Source of the DNA: Cololabis saira
Lineage: Eukaryota; Chordata; Actinopteri; Beloniformes; Belonidae
DNA: 64,000 bases
Assembly (NCBI RefSeq): GCF_033807715.1
Contig: NC_084599.1
Span: 4,842,125 to 4,906,124, forward strand
Direction: 5' to 3'
Every line of letters starts with the position of its first letter. The stretch's first letter is position 1. The notes below the pieces were generated by a model. The model worked only from the letters and a program-made list of their open reading frames with translations, was not told where the DNA came from and made no database searches. A program made the position numbers and the translations under genes. Below are positions 1 to 31,900 of the stretch, piece after piece.

Positions 1-87
1 GGTACAGTTACCAAGAACCAGTGGTCCATGGACATTAATATTTGGTACAGTTACCAAGAACCAGTGGTCCATGGACATTAATATTTG
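1..87. repeat. 43-bp tandem duplication
   Basis: A 43-bp unit beginning GGTACAGTTACC is present twice in direct succession (1-43 and 44-86). The first copy touches the window edge, so the array may extend to the left. No coding signal is seen. Confidence 0.85.
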
Positions 88-446
88 GACACAAATCCAG
101 TTTCCTGATATTTATATGAACTTAATTTCTACGCCGGGGAAATACACGAAGCAAAGCTTGAAGGCTTACAAAAGTCTTGACTCTTGGTCCGACTTCAAGG
201 CAGGATTTGTTGTAGGAATTAAAGTGATGAGGACACCGAACTTTATGATTTGACCGTTTAAAAAAATCCAACATTACCTTGTATCAGCGAATTGCAGCGA
301 TCCATTTATCTCTCTTAAGCTTATTTTTCGGCAGTCTGTAAAACGATAACTCCGATTTCTTGCTAAATCTATGAGTACAGTCGATCCCACAACAGCTCTT
401 TCCCATTTGAGATGTTTTCCAGTTGCTCAAACTGAAAGTTTACGCT

Positions 447-584
447 GACACTCAGTCTTTCCGACACTCAGTCTTTCCGACACTCAGTCTTTCCGACACT
501 CAGTCTTTCCGACACTCAGTCTTTCCGACACTCAGTCTTTCCGACACTCAGTCTTTCCGACACTCAGTCTTTCCGACACTCAGT
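447..584. repeat. 16-bp minisatellite
   Basis: About 8.6 nearly perfect copies of GACACTCAGTCTTTCC lie head to tail. The array ends in a partial unit at 575-584. Confidence 0.95.
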
Positions 585-1815
585 GGGCATAACCCGCTGT
601 GAAGTCGCAACTGTGACGTCATGAGCATTCCGTCTTTAGATCAGCGGTAACATGTCAGCAGTTAATCGTTAAAGCAGTGAATCAAGAGAGAGGTCCAGAC
701 TAACGCTGGTATTGGTTTCGGGATCACAGAATTTGGCGTCGATCCACGTCAAACCACCCAATCAGGTATTGTGGGGAGGAGCTTAAATCTCCGTCCAGTC
801 AGCTGACGGGTTAGGAAGTCAGGTGACTCACCTGTCAATCAACACATGGGATGATTGACACATGAGTGAGATGATTTAATCAGCCAACACATTGGCGGGA
901 CGGGACATTTTTGACCACCGACTCCAGTGCTGGACCTGACCCTGGACCAACGAGTCAGAAGCCAACTTCAGGACAAAAACAACAGCAACAAAGAAAAGAA
1001 TCACCTTTGATTCTTCCTCTGAGATACTTCAGAAGCTCATTGGTTCCTTTCTGTGATGAAGACAAACATTGGAGGTTAGTGATCAGTTAGAACAGAGGGT
1101 TAGAGATGGAGACGCGTTCCTGCCACCATCATCCTGGGGAGTCGGGGTCCTGGCTTCACACTCCCAAACTTCCTGGAGACATATCGTGCAGCCGTTTCCA
1201 ACTCTGTCGCTGCGTTTTTACATAGATAAACATACCAAGAGGCTCACAAATACCTGAGGGAAAAACTCTGACCACTCAGGATCTAAACTCTGAGGAACAT
1301 TTCAACAGGAACACTTATCTTTGTTCAGCGGTGTGGGAAACAGGAACTGTTCCAGTTGCTCATCAGATGGGACAGAAAAGTTGTTGCATAAATGATTTTT
1401 AATTGATTTGCCGAATGAACATTGAATGTTTTGCCGTTTGACTACGTCACCCGACCATCAAAAATGTATTTACAGAACCTCCTCTTTTAGGTTTTCTTCT
1501 GTAAAAGCGTAATAAAAGCAGCTGATTGTCGTGGGTCTTTATGAAAAGGCAAATACAACCTCATGCAGGAGAATCAAGCGGTTTTAGTTGATAATAAAAT
1601 TTGACGGTCACTTCGATGAAGAGCCCTAGTCACCAGCTCCACTTTCCTCCCATCAGCCAATAGCTGGCTGCTCCAGAAGTCTTGCGGTTGTCTTCAAAGC
1701 AGTTTTGAGAACTCTTGCTAACATTTGTCAAGCAAAGCATTGGTTGTGGTGTCTATGGAACATGCACCAAACTTTGGGCCTCCATTGGCAGGAGGTCATA
1801 AAAAAAAATTATTAT
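585..1815. other. unassigned non-coding stretch
   Basis: No exon, RNA gene or recognisable repeat was seen here. Reading frames are short and lack splice context. It lies downstream of lrrc40 exon 8 in the direction of transcription, so it is probably part of the next lrrc40 intron. Confidence 0.4.
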
Positions 1816-1817
1816 TA

Positions 1818-1902
1818 TTTGGGATAGGTTAAAACCCCTGTGACCCTGTAAAGGATGAAACGGGTACAGAAAATGGATGGATGGATGGATGGATGGATGG
1901 AT
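1818..1902 (+). repeat. retroposon tail with (ATGG)n
   Basis: The stretch with 'gtgaccctgtaaaggatg' followed by 'cgggtacagaaaatgg' is a frequent teleost retroposon 3' tail, and it runs into about seven ATGG units. A related tail is present at 50893-50972. Confidence 0.6.
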
Positions 1903-2266
1903 CCCTTCCATTGCCAAAGCAAAATTGCTATTGTAACTAGAATATCGATATCGAATCGTATCAGAAATCTTATTGTATCGGGAGGTCAGTGATGATACTC
2001 AGCTCTAGTCGACAGCCGGGGTGGCCCCGTCTCTCCAGGCAGGCTGGCCTGGTGCTTAGTGTTGCCCATATTAAACTGGTTTTCCTTTTTGTCTTCATAT
2101 GTTAAAAAAAATAACAGCACAGTGGAAAACATAGCGCTTGTCTGAGGTTGTATTTGGCTAAAACTAAGGCCCACCAAAATCACATGACTTTTATTGTGTT
2201 TTTACACAAAAAGTAGTTAGTGTAAAACTAAGACGGACACCGTTGTGACGTGAGTGTGTGACCTAC

Positions 2267-17460
<15,194 letters not shown>

Positions 17461-17522
17461 TTATACGATAAAGAGAAAAAAAAACCCAATTCTATCGCTT
17501 TATTTGATATTCATTCAGTCAT

Positions 17523-17578
17523 TGACCTTTATTTAACCAGGCAGGTTATTAAGAACACATTCTTATTTATAATGACGG
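17523..17578 (-). repeat. LINE 3' tail
   Basis: In the complement it reads as the common fish LINE end 'aacctgcctggttaaataaa'. Confidence 0.6.
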
Positions 17579-17931
17579 CCTTCAAGAGACAAGGATCACT
17601 TGGGGGTGAAAGGACGTGGTTTAGGGAGTAAAACAGTAAAATTGTAGCTCTGCAAAGGTAGAAAACTATTAGGGAGCATTTTCTGGCAGGTAGCAAAAAA
17701 TGGCAGAACACCGGCCCAAACTCCATGGGGCCCTAAGCAGAATGTGATTTTGGGGCCCTCTATTACTGCCAATAATACTGAGTATTGATCATTCACACAC
17801 CCACTATAAACTTATTTCATGTTCTTCCCTGTCGTTACAAATACACTTGTAAAACTAGATGTAAGAACTTTTTGTTGTAGTTAGATTGTAATCCACAGTG
17901 ATTAAGACCCTGGAAGCTACAACAGATTAAC

Positions 17932-18462
17932 AAAATTGCAGAAAAATCTTTCAATTTCTGGATGGCGCTACAGACCACTGTACCAAAACCTCCAGACTCA
18001 GAGACAGTTTCTTCCCCCGAGCTGTTGCTCTGATCAACTCTCATCACTCATAGAGTCTCAGGGAATCAATCACCGTGCAATAATAACAATGACAATAATA
18101 ACAGTAATTATAATAACACAATCATATGCTGTAACAATGCACCTTCCAATGTCTACCTCAGTACTGCTGCACCTTTCACTTTTTAAAAATTGTATATATG
18201 TTAATAAGAGCTGTCATTTGTCTATACACAATCATATGCTGTAACAACGCACCTTTCAATAACCATGTCTACCTCATTCTGCTGCACCGTTCACTTGTTT
18301 TAATTGTATATATGTTAATAAGTGCCACATTTGTTTATTTACTGTTTGCTACTTTTTAAATCTGTGTACAGTGAGCGAAATAACCGGAGTCAAATTCCTT
18401 GTCGGGCATGCTCAAACTTGGCCAATAAAGCTGCTTTTGATTCTGATTCTGATTCTGAGTAA
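17932..18462 (+). mobile_element. LINE 3' end with (TGATTC)n tail
   Basis: A segment ending 'cttggccaataaagctgctt' and then TGATTCTGATTCTGATTCTG is a frequent fish LINE tail. An internal stretch beginning 'cacaatcatatgctgtaaca' is repeated (18116 and 18227). Confidence 0.65.
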
Positions 18463-19069
18463 TATTGATCAAAGTCAGCAGCTGGCCCTACTGGCCACAC
18501 AGAGAAGCAACAGGTCAAAGGTCAGAGAGCTGCACAGTTGCAGCAGAGTTGTTTCCATCATCCTATTGTCAGCCTGGCAGGTTTTTACCATCTATGGTTT
18601 TTAATCTGAAATGGAGCAAATTCAGCTACAAGAGCAGCCTGGGGTTGATTTACACTTAATATTTAAAGGGATATAATACTAAGTACTACTGAGTGTCATC
18701 TACAGTGTAGGCCTACTACAAGAAAGCTATTTATCTTTCCGTTTTTTCTCCTCTTCATCTTTCATCCTCTTTCTTTTTTCTGCTCCTGACGGAATAAATC
18801 AGTTTTTGCGACATGGTGGGCCTTCAACCTACTCCTGCTCCAATGCAGGGTTGAATGAACACATGACCAGTGGAGCTCTGGAGCCCAGAGGCAGCAGTCA
18901 ACTCTGTTAACATAATATTGTTGATGTAATAATATTAATTATTGTGTTTTTGTACAATAACGTACCTTTGATAATGTATGAATCATCACTCACATATAAA
19001 AAAATTATTTTATTGACTCTTGGGGGCCCCCTAGTGGTCACGGGGCCCTAAACTGCTGCTTAGTTCACT

Positions 19070-19183
19070 GGCATGACATGCAAAGGTGTGCAAGCTGGGA
19101 TTGGAACCTGCGACCACTGCAGGAGGACTGTCGCCTCAGTATATGAGCTGCTTGCTTAACTCACTGCGCCACCGAGCGGCCCA
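19070..19183 (-). mobile_element. tRNA-derived SINE head
   Basis: On the minus strand it reads GGTGGCGCAGTGAGTTAAGC, an A-box-like stretch, and later GGTTCCAATCC, a near-consensus B box, as in tRNA-derived SINEs. It is not a functional tRNA: no cloverleaf can be closed. Confidence 0.6.
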
Positions 19184-19214
19184 TATATGCTGTATATTGT
19201 TATGGTATGTTACT

Positions 19215-20145
19215 CTGCAACTTTTATACACTAACCGACCACTTTACTCGGTACACCTGTCCAACTGCTCGGTAATGCAAATTTCTAATCAGCCAATGAC
19301 ATGGCAGCAACTCAATGCATTTAAACTGAAGACGATCTGCTGCAGTTCAAACCAGCATCAGAATGGAGGAGAAAGGTAATTTAAGTGACCTTGAACGTGG
19401 CGTGGTGGTTGGTGCCAGACAGGCTGGTCTGAGTGTTTCAGAAACTGCTGATCTACTGGGATTTTCACCCACAACCATCTCTAGGGTTTACAGAGAATGG
19501 TCCGAAAAAGAGAAATTATGCAGTGAGCAGTTCTGTGGGTCCAAATGCCTTGTTGATGCTGGAGGTCAGAGGAGAACGGGCCTTGAGGTGGACGGGCTAC
19601 AGCAGCAGAACCACCGGGTCACTCCTGTCAGCTAAGAACAGGAACCTGATGCTACAATTCCCACAGACTCACCAGAACTGGACAACAGAAGAAGGAAAAA
19701 CGTTGCCTGGTCTGATGAGTCTCCATTTCTGCTGCCACATTCAGATGGTCGGGTCAGAATTTGGCCCCAACAACATGACAGCATGGATCCATCTTGCCTC
19801 GTATAAACGGTTCAGGCTGGTGGTGGGGGTGTAATGGTTTGGGGGATATTTTCCTGGCTCACTTTGCTCCCATTAGCACCAACTGAGCATCGTGTCAACG
19901 CCACAGCCTACCCAAGTGTTGCTGCTGACCATGTCCATCCCTTTATGACCACAGGACCATCTTCTGATGCTACTTCCAGCAGGATAACAGGTCATAAAGA
20001 ATCATCTCAGACTGGTTCCTTGAACATGACAATGAGTTCACTACTCAAATGTTCTCCACTGTAGCCAGATCTCCAACAGAGCACCTTTGGAATGTGCTGG
20101 AACGGGATATTCACATCATGGATGTCAATATGGACCCAACTCACA
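19215..20145 (+). pseudogene. decayed Tc1-type transposon
   Basis: The left end 'ccactttactcggtacacct' is the usual terminus of a widespread fish Tc1 element. Translation from 19363 gives a helix-turn-helix N-terminus (DLERGVVVGARQAGLSVSET, then ISRVYREWSEKEK). Later segments such as AKNRNL and HQNWTTE are in other frames, so there are deletions and frameshifts. Sequence near 20080-20110 still resembles the catalytic region, but the C-terminus and right terminus are missing. It cannot encode an active transposase. Confidence 0.85.
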
Positions 20146-20516
20146 CTGTGACGTGGTTTAAACTGGATTATTAAGTGTCTTAGATAGTGGCAATAACAAA
20201 TAAAGATACTTTTAATACTTTGGAGCTTCAGGTGACTGTAATGAGAGGACTGGTTAATGTTCCAGTCAGCTTGCTTGTCTGACATCCATAAGGAAGCAGA
20301 AAACTTAGGAAAAGGCGCTACAGGAACCAGTCAGCCTCCGTTGGCCCCCACATGTTTACAGCGCCAGACGGGGGCGAAGGCCGCCGAGGCTGCACATCCA
20401 GGAGGCAGTTGAGTCAATCTTCTTTGGGGGCGATGGCCAGTACCTGGCAGCCCCGTCTGAGCTGGTCACCAGCTGGTTAACCCCCAGCTCACGCCTTTCT
20501 AGACACCAGGGCTGGG
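20146..20516. other. unassigned spacer
   Basis: Sequence between the Tc1 remnant and the hAT-like repeat. No feature was recognised. Confidence 0.4.
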
Positions 20517-21609
20517 GATCCATTCAAATGTCAAGAATCGATTCCGATTCTTAAGATTCAGAATCGATTATCAAGATTTGGTTCAATCCGATCCGATTTG
20601 ATTCCGATATTGATTTGGGTTAGTGTTATTAAAACTGTTTTTTGAGCTGTTGCATGAATGATATGACTGTAGTTCTGCAACATATTAATACTAGTATTAT
20701 ATTGAGATTGAACAGCAAGTATTGCAGCTAATGATGCTGTAAGGACCAATCAGCTCCCAGAATGCTGATAGAACTGCTTTCAGAAACAGTGTCGGGCAGG
20801 ATTATCAAACAGATCCAGGGAGGAAACAGAGATCGATGAAATCGGTTTTAGTTTTTCCCACATTCCGTTTTCATTTTTTCCATTTTCTGTCTATTTCGGT
20901 TTTTAATTTATGAGAATTTGGTTTTTAGCATTTTATGCAAAGGTAACGCCAATACAGTATATAAAGTAATGAAATATAGACAATTTATGCAATTATAACT
21001 GAAAACTTTAATGTTTTCATAACTTTAAACATATTTAAAGGCAAAAACATGGCACCAGTTATTCTCGTGTCCAACACATTCCTTTTCTGTGTAGTTATGC
21101 AACATATTAATACTAGTATTATATTGAGATTCAACAGCAAGTATTGGCAGCTAATGATGCTGTAAAGACCAATCAGCTCCCAGAATGCTGATAGAACTGC
21201 TTTCAGAAACAGTGTCGGGCAGGATTATCAAACAGATCCAGGGAGGAAACAGAGATCGATGAAATCGGTTTTAGTTTTTCCCATATTCCGTTTTCATTTT
21301 TTCCATTTTCTGTCTATTTCGGTTTTTAATTTATGAGAATTTGGTTTTTAGCATTTTATGCAAAGGTAACGCCAATACAGTATATAAAGTAATGAAATAT
21401 AGACAATTTATGCAATTATAACTGAAAACTTTAATGTTTTCATAACTTTAAACATATTTAAAGGCAAAAACATGGCACCAGTTATTCTCGTGTCCAACAC
21501 ATTCCTTTTCTGTGTAGTTATGCAACATATTAATACTAGTATTATATTGAGATTCAACAGCAAGTATTGGCAGCTAATGATGCTGTAAAGACCAATCAGC
21601 TCCCAGAAT
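20517..21609 (+). mobile_element. hAT-like element copy 2 with internal tandem duplication
   Basis: It starts CAGGGCTGGGGATCCATTCA and is the inverse of the element at 4156-5393. A 422-423-bp internal unit is tandemly repeated (anchor 'gcaacatattaatactagta' at 20677, 21099 and 21522). It ends in a partial third unit and the opposite terminus is lost. Confidence 0.75.
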
Positions 21610-21612
21610 CAG

Positions 21613-22508
21613 AGGTGTATAATCCAGGTGCCCTAAAGTAAAAATCCTGTCCAGCAGTTGTTCCAACCAATCACTAAACCAGCTCCCTCTGCAGGTAGAT
21701 GGCAGCATTTTTATTTTATGGCACCTGGATTATAATTTTTTATTTATTTATTTATATAGCGTCTAATACAACAGATGTTGTCTCTGTTATATTGCTATTA
21801 TACTCCTGTGCTTGTGGCCCATCTTGTCAAAACATTAAAACAGATATTTATTTTCATGAAATTCTGTTGCCCCCAGCACTGACATTCATTTCCATTTTGG
21901 TGCAAACATGCATTCAGAGCGGTTCCAGATTCAGCTCCATCACAGTCTTCCAGGTCTTCACATCTCCGCTCTGCAGCTGCACAAAGATCTGTTGTTTTTC
22001 TTCCCTCAAGGAAGACTGTAAAATGTCCTCCAAATCTCTAATTGATTTTCTGAAGGCCATGTTCATTTAATGCTCCACTAACATGGCATTATCGCTCAAG
22101 TGCACCTGTTTTATGTCTCTAATTTGTGTCTGATGGGAAAATAATGAATGTAATCCTCATTGTAGCTTAAGCAGTCATATGTATAAAATCCCCTCCAGTT
22201 AAATGAGCCTGGCATGCACGTGCAGAGGGGCATATCCCGCCCTGCTCAGATAACTTTAAAAAAAAGATTTCCATTTTCAAGTGTGGACCTTTTGTGCCAT
22301 TCATTCAACAATATCATCTAACAATGAATAATAATTGAGCTAAATAAAATGATATGATGAACATCCCCCTGCCTGACATGGCAGGCCCTCATCACGTGTC
22401 CTGCCCCCCCAGTGGCCGTGGATCATCACCAGCAAAGAGTACAGCAGGCTGCACATGTACCAGTTATTGATGTTGTATGGATGATATGTAGCCTACGTTA
22501 TGATTCAG
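21613..22508. other. mostly unassigned; short LINE/SINE tail
   Basis: 21745-21795 is the inverse of the 'gacgctatataaataaaatt' tail seen at 30700 and 32395. The rest, up to the fold-back element, shows nothing recognised. Confidence 0.45.
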
Positions 22509-28045
<5,537 letters not shown>

Positions 28046-28352
28046 ACCAGAGTCCTGACTGACGCTGAGCTACAAACACAGAGGGACACGATCAGCGCTA
28101 TTATATTACAAGTCTGATATGTGATGACATTAACAGTATGACATGAATCTGGCTTCATTTCACCACCTCACCGCCTGCGTCGCCAGTTCCCCATATCTTC
28201 AGACTGTTCCTACGCGAGGGTCAGGTTTGGCGTAGGGATACGCAGATTTTTCGGTTAGTTTTTTCTTTTTCAATCCCAACCTTTGCATAGAAGGTGGCTT
28301 GTGCAGCTTTCAAGCTCTGTTTTGTGCGCACGCAAGCTTTATAAATGAGGGC
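28046..28352 (-). repeat. right inverted arm of fold-back element
   Basis: Inverse of the left arm, from ACCAGAGTCCTGACTGACGC to TATAAATGAGGGCC. Confidence 0.85.
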
Positions 28353-28489
28353 CCAGCACTTTAAGGAGCAATTCAGCATCTAGTAAAGTTTTCTGCTCAT
28401 CCAAATTAGTTGGAAGATCCAACTCGTTGCAGGACTCAGCACTGAATAAGCTGCATGCACTTATGACAAGATGATCGCATGATGGTGCC

Positions 28490-28700
28490 TTTTTAGACCT
28501 AGCTTTATTGTATAAAGGGACTGTTGTGTTGGGCGGGAAGGGAACAATAACCCTAGCGGCATGGCAGCACCTGTGTCCAACTGGACTCTCAGCAGTCTGA
28601 CCAGCACTGATCCAGCTGGACCTCCTAGGGGATTTTGTGCTTGTGTTCTCTCAGATGAAAGTTGCCAAGTTGGATAAAAACTGCTAAATGACAATAGTAG
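28490..28700 (+). repeat. dispersed retroposon-like repeat
   Basis: It shares 'gtgttgggcgggaagggaac' and 'gatccagctggacctcctag' with 58198-58264 and 59095-59215. There the same repeat is split by another element, so this copy shows the uninterrupted form. The tail is 'ggataaaaactgctaaatga'. Confidence 0.65.
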
Positions 28701-28858
28701 TATCTGGAAACAAGATTGAACGACTCAGAGCTTCTGAACTGCTCAGATGACGTTCATGTAACATGTTTTATGCGAGGGTCGTGGCTGATTACCCTCATAA
28801 ACAGAGCTCACGCCCACAGCGCAGTGATAAAGCTCCTGTGGACTGTGAACTCTGACTC

Positions 28859-28866
28859 TATTTAAA
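28859..28866 (+). promoter_or_regulatory. TATA-like box
   Basis: TATTTAAA lies 73 bp before the start codon of the PDZK1IP1/SMIM24-like gene. The spacing allows a 5' UTR of roughly 40 nt. Confidence 0.5.
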
Positions 28867-28931
28867 GGCTGGGTGTGTTGGTCGGCAGTCCAGTTGGTCC
28901 GGACTCCTCCGTGTTGCAGTCGGTCTCCAGG

Positions 28932-31900
28932 ATGAAGCTCCTTGCTTTCTGCGCGCTGCTGTTGGTCAACAACTGCTCAGCTGACAGAGGTACAGCTTTC
29001 AGATTGTCTTCCTTTGTCTTGATAAATGGTGTTGTTGCTTCAGGGCCTTCCCTGGTACCAAACAATGGGATCAAAAACCTGAAATAACCTGCTTGTTTGG
29101 GTTTTCCCTGACTGATCTGGAGATTTAGTGAGCGGTAACTGTGATTGATCCCTGCAGCAGCAGACTCTCCGTCGGTGAGTCTCCAGCCCTGGTTGGTGGG
29201 TCTGACGGCCGTCGTTGGTTTCCTCCTGCTCGTCTTCGTCGTCGTGATTGTTCGCAGACTGCTGAAGAAGAACAGGTTGGTTAAACACATGCAGTCACGC
29301 ATGCATTCATGGATGTCCTGAGTTATCTTTTTAAAACAGCAGCTCAGGTTCATCTTCTCCATATTCCTCACTGGAAACTGTGATGACTTATTGTGATGGA
29401 AAAACAAGGTGCAGGGCCTTTCCCGCTAGTCGCATTTAAGGATTTTAAAGAAAGAATCCAGATCTAGATCTGGTCCTGCCCGTGTTTCTCCATTTGGACT
29501 TTGGTTTATTGGTTCATTGTCAACTAACTGGGACCCACAGAGTTCCCTCCTTCTTACTGCGCATGTAGCCCACCTGTATCCTTCATGGTCCCGGTCCATT
29601 GGGCTTCCTCTCTGGGACCCATGGTGCTGAAACCCTCCAGTACCCACTCCACTCGTCCATTTTAAACCCAACCCCACTCTGTACCCAAGTAGCCCACCTT
29701 TAAGCTAGTGTGGGCCCACTGGGACATGGTGGCTGGGATCCTGACCATGGTCACTTTTACATTAACGTTTCTCTGTTTTATTCAGACATGAACAGCATTA
29801 AAGTAGTGAAGAAACGGTGCATATGTTATATTTTCCATTTTGTGTAAAATAAAAGTTACGTCACTTTTTCAAATATTTTAAATTGATTGACACTTTACAG
29901 GTATAATCATCTTCCCTTTTTAATGATTATGCAGGTGGTCGTGGGTGGCTTGTAGCTTGCATTACGGAGCACAAGTCTTTCCCTGACCCTACACCGCAAC
30001 CTGGGACTTGCTGATTGGGCCGGAGCTTCGGGAGCTGCGTGCTGGCCTGCGGTCCCCACCCCTGGTCATCCCGTTGCTGGCCCCCCTTCTCCTCCCTTTT
30101 CTCTCTCTGCAGGTGGTCGTGGGTGGCTTGTAGCTTGCATTACGGAGCACAAGTCTTTCCCTGACCCTGCACCCCAACCTGGGACTTGCTGATTGGGCCG
30201 GAGCTTCGGGAGCTGCGTGCTGGCCTGCGGTCCCCACCCCTGGTCATCCCGTTGCTGGCTCCCCTTCTCCTCCCTTTTCTCTCTCTGCAGGTGGTCGTGG
30301 GTGGCTTGTAGCTTGCATTACGGAGCACAAGTCTTTCCCTGACCCTGCACCCCAACCTGGGACTTGCTGATTGGGCCGGAGCTTCGGGAGCTGCGTGCTG
30401 GCCTGCGGTCCCCACCCCTGGTCATCCCGTTGCTGCTTCCACCTGCCTGCTGTGCTGTTGCCGTCCCTGACCCACCAGTCTGGCCCTCGGCAGGAGGGTC
30501 CCCCCTTATGAGCCTGGTCCTGCTCAAGGTTTCTTCCCTCCTAAAGGGGAGTTTTTCCTTGCCACTGTTTGGCTTAAGGTTTTTCTCCCACTAGGGGAGT
30601 TTTTACCTGCCATTGTTTATGTAATAACTGCTCGGGGGTCATGTTCTGGGTATGGGTCTCTGGAAAGCGTCTAGAGACAACTCTGTTGTATTAGACGCTA
30701 TATAAATAAAATTGAATTGAATTGAATTGAATTATGCCGTGGATGGATTCGACTGATGTACTTCGTGCATGCACACTGTGGGTGTTGTGTTTCTTTTCTT
30801 TTTTTCCCTGTGTTTTGGTGATACATACTGACTGTACTTCAGTATGTGACCTTGTTTGAAGGTGCTCAGGTGTAGGTGTGGCGGCGCCTGATTGGACCAC
30901 ATAGGCCTACCAGCCTATAATAGACAAGCTGTGGTTCTGATCTGTTTGATGCCTTGAGAAAGGTCGAAGACCGAAACGTTGGCCCAATAAAACAGTAGTC
31001 TGGTGAGAAGAACGTGTGCAGGAGTTTTCTTTTTAAAATTGGCAATGAATTAAGTAAAAAAAAAAGAAAGGACTAAAACTGATATTGTCCCAAGTTTCTT
31101 TTATTGTCCATTCTCTCCAACATGGACATATATTTCTTTTCACTGACTGCATCTTTGGATCAAAACAAAGCTTATTAGGGCCCAAGCACTTACAGTGCGA
31201 AGGCCCTATTGTATCTGTAGGAATTTTTTTTTTCCTTGTTTTTTTTTCCTTGTTTTTTATTTTTATTTTTCCGACGAAAGGAGGGCCTTTTTTCCCCCTA
31301 AACGTGCCCCAAAAGTCACCAAATTTTGCCAGGCCTGGCGAAAAATGTAATTGATATTTAATGGTTTGCATTAATGGGCGTGGCCTAATGGCTCAACAGC
31401 GCCCCCTAGAAAACTTTGTGCCTCAAGCCCCACAATACGGTTTGACGTACATGCACGAAAATCGGTACACACCTGTATCAGTACACAACTTAAAGGAGCA
31501 TGAGGCTCCTTTTAAGAAATGAGACTCTCTAGCGCCACCCTTCACCACGACGGCCGTCGAGGGTACTGCAGCCAACAGTGAAGCCGGCACGGGAGAACGG
31601 GGAGAACGCGCATGCAGCGTCATGTGACGTCACATCCGCGGGACAGCGCGGGAAATTCGGCCCCCGAATTGCAGCACATTTTGCAGCACACAGCCTGTTC
31701 AAGGCAATGGAGAGATACACTAGAGGGCTCATTCTTTTTGGTTTGGAACGCTTCATCTGACATTATTACTAGAAAACTTAAAACGTATACGAATTTTTTT
31801 CATAAATCCTGCCTCAATCCTGCCTCATGCTCCTTTAAAGAAAAGTCTCTTGGCGCCATGCATCAAAATGTGCGTCTCGATCCTGCGATAACGCGCATTA

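Noticed and set aside
447..584. Array of short identical repeats resembling a CRISPR
   Set aside because: Direct head-to-tail units without unique spacers, in a vertebrate genome; it is a minisatellite.
19070..19183. tRNA gene on the minus strand
   Set aside because: A- and B-box-like words are present but no acceptor stem or anticodon arm forms; it is a SINE head.
29787..29817. 31-nt micro-exon candidate between exons 2 and 3 of the PDZK1IP1/SMIM24-like gene
   Set aside because: Its length (1 mod 3) and acceptor ttattcag would repair the phase, but the resulting frame has an in-frame TAA.
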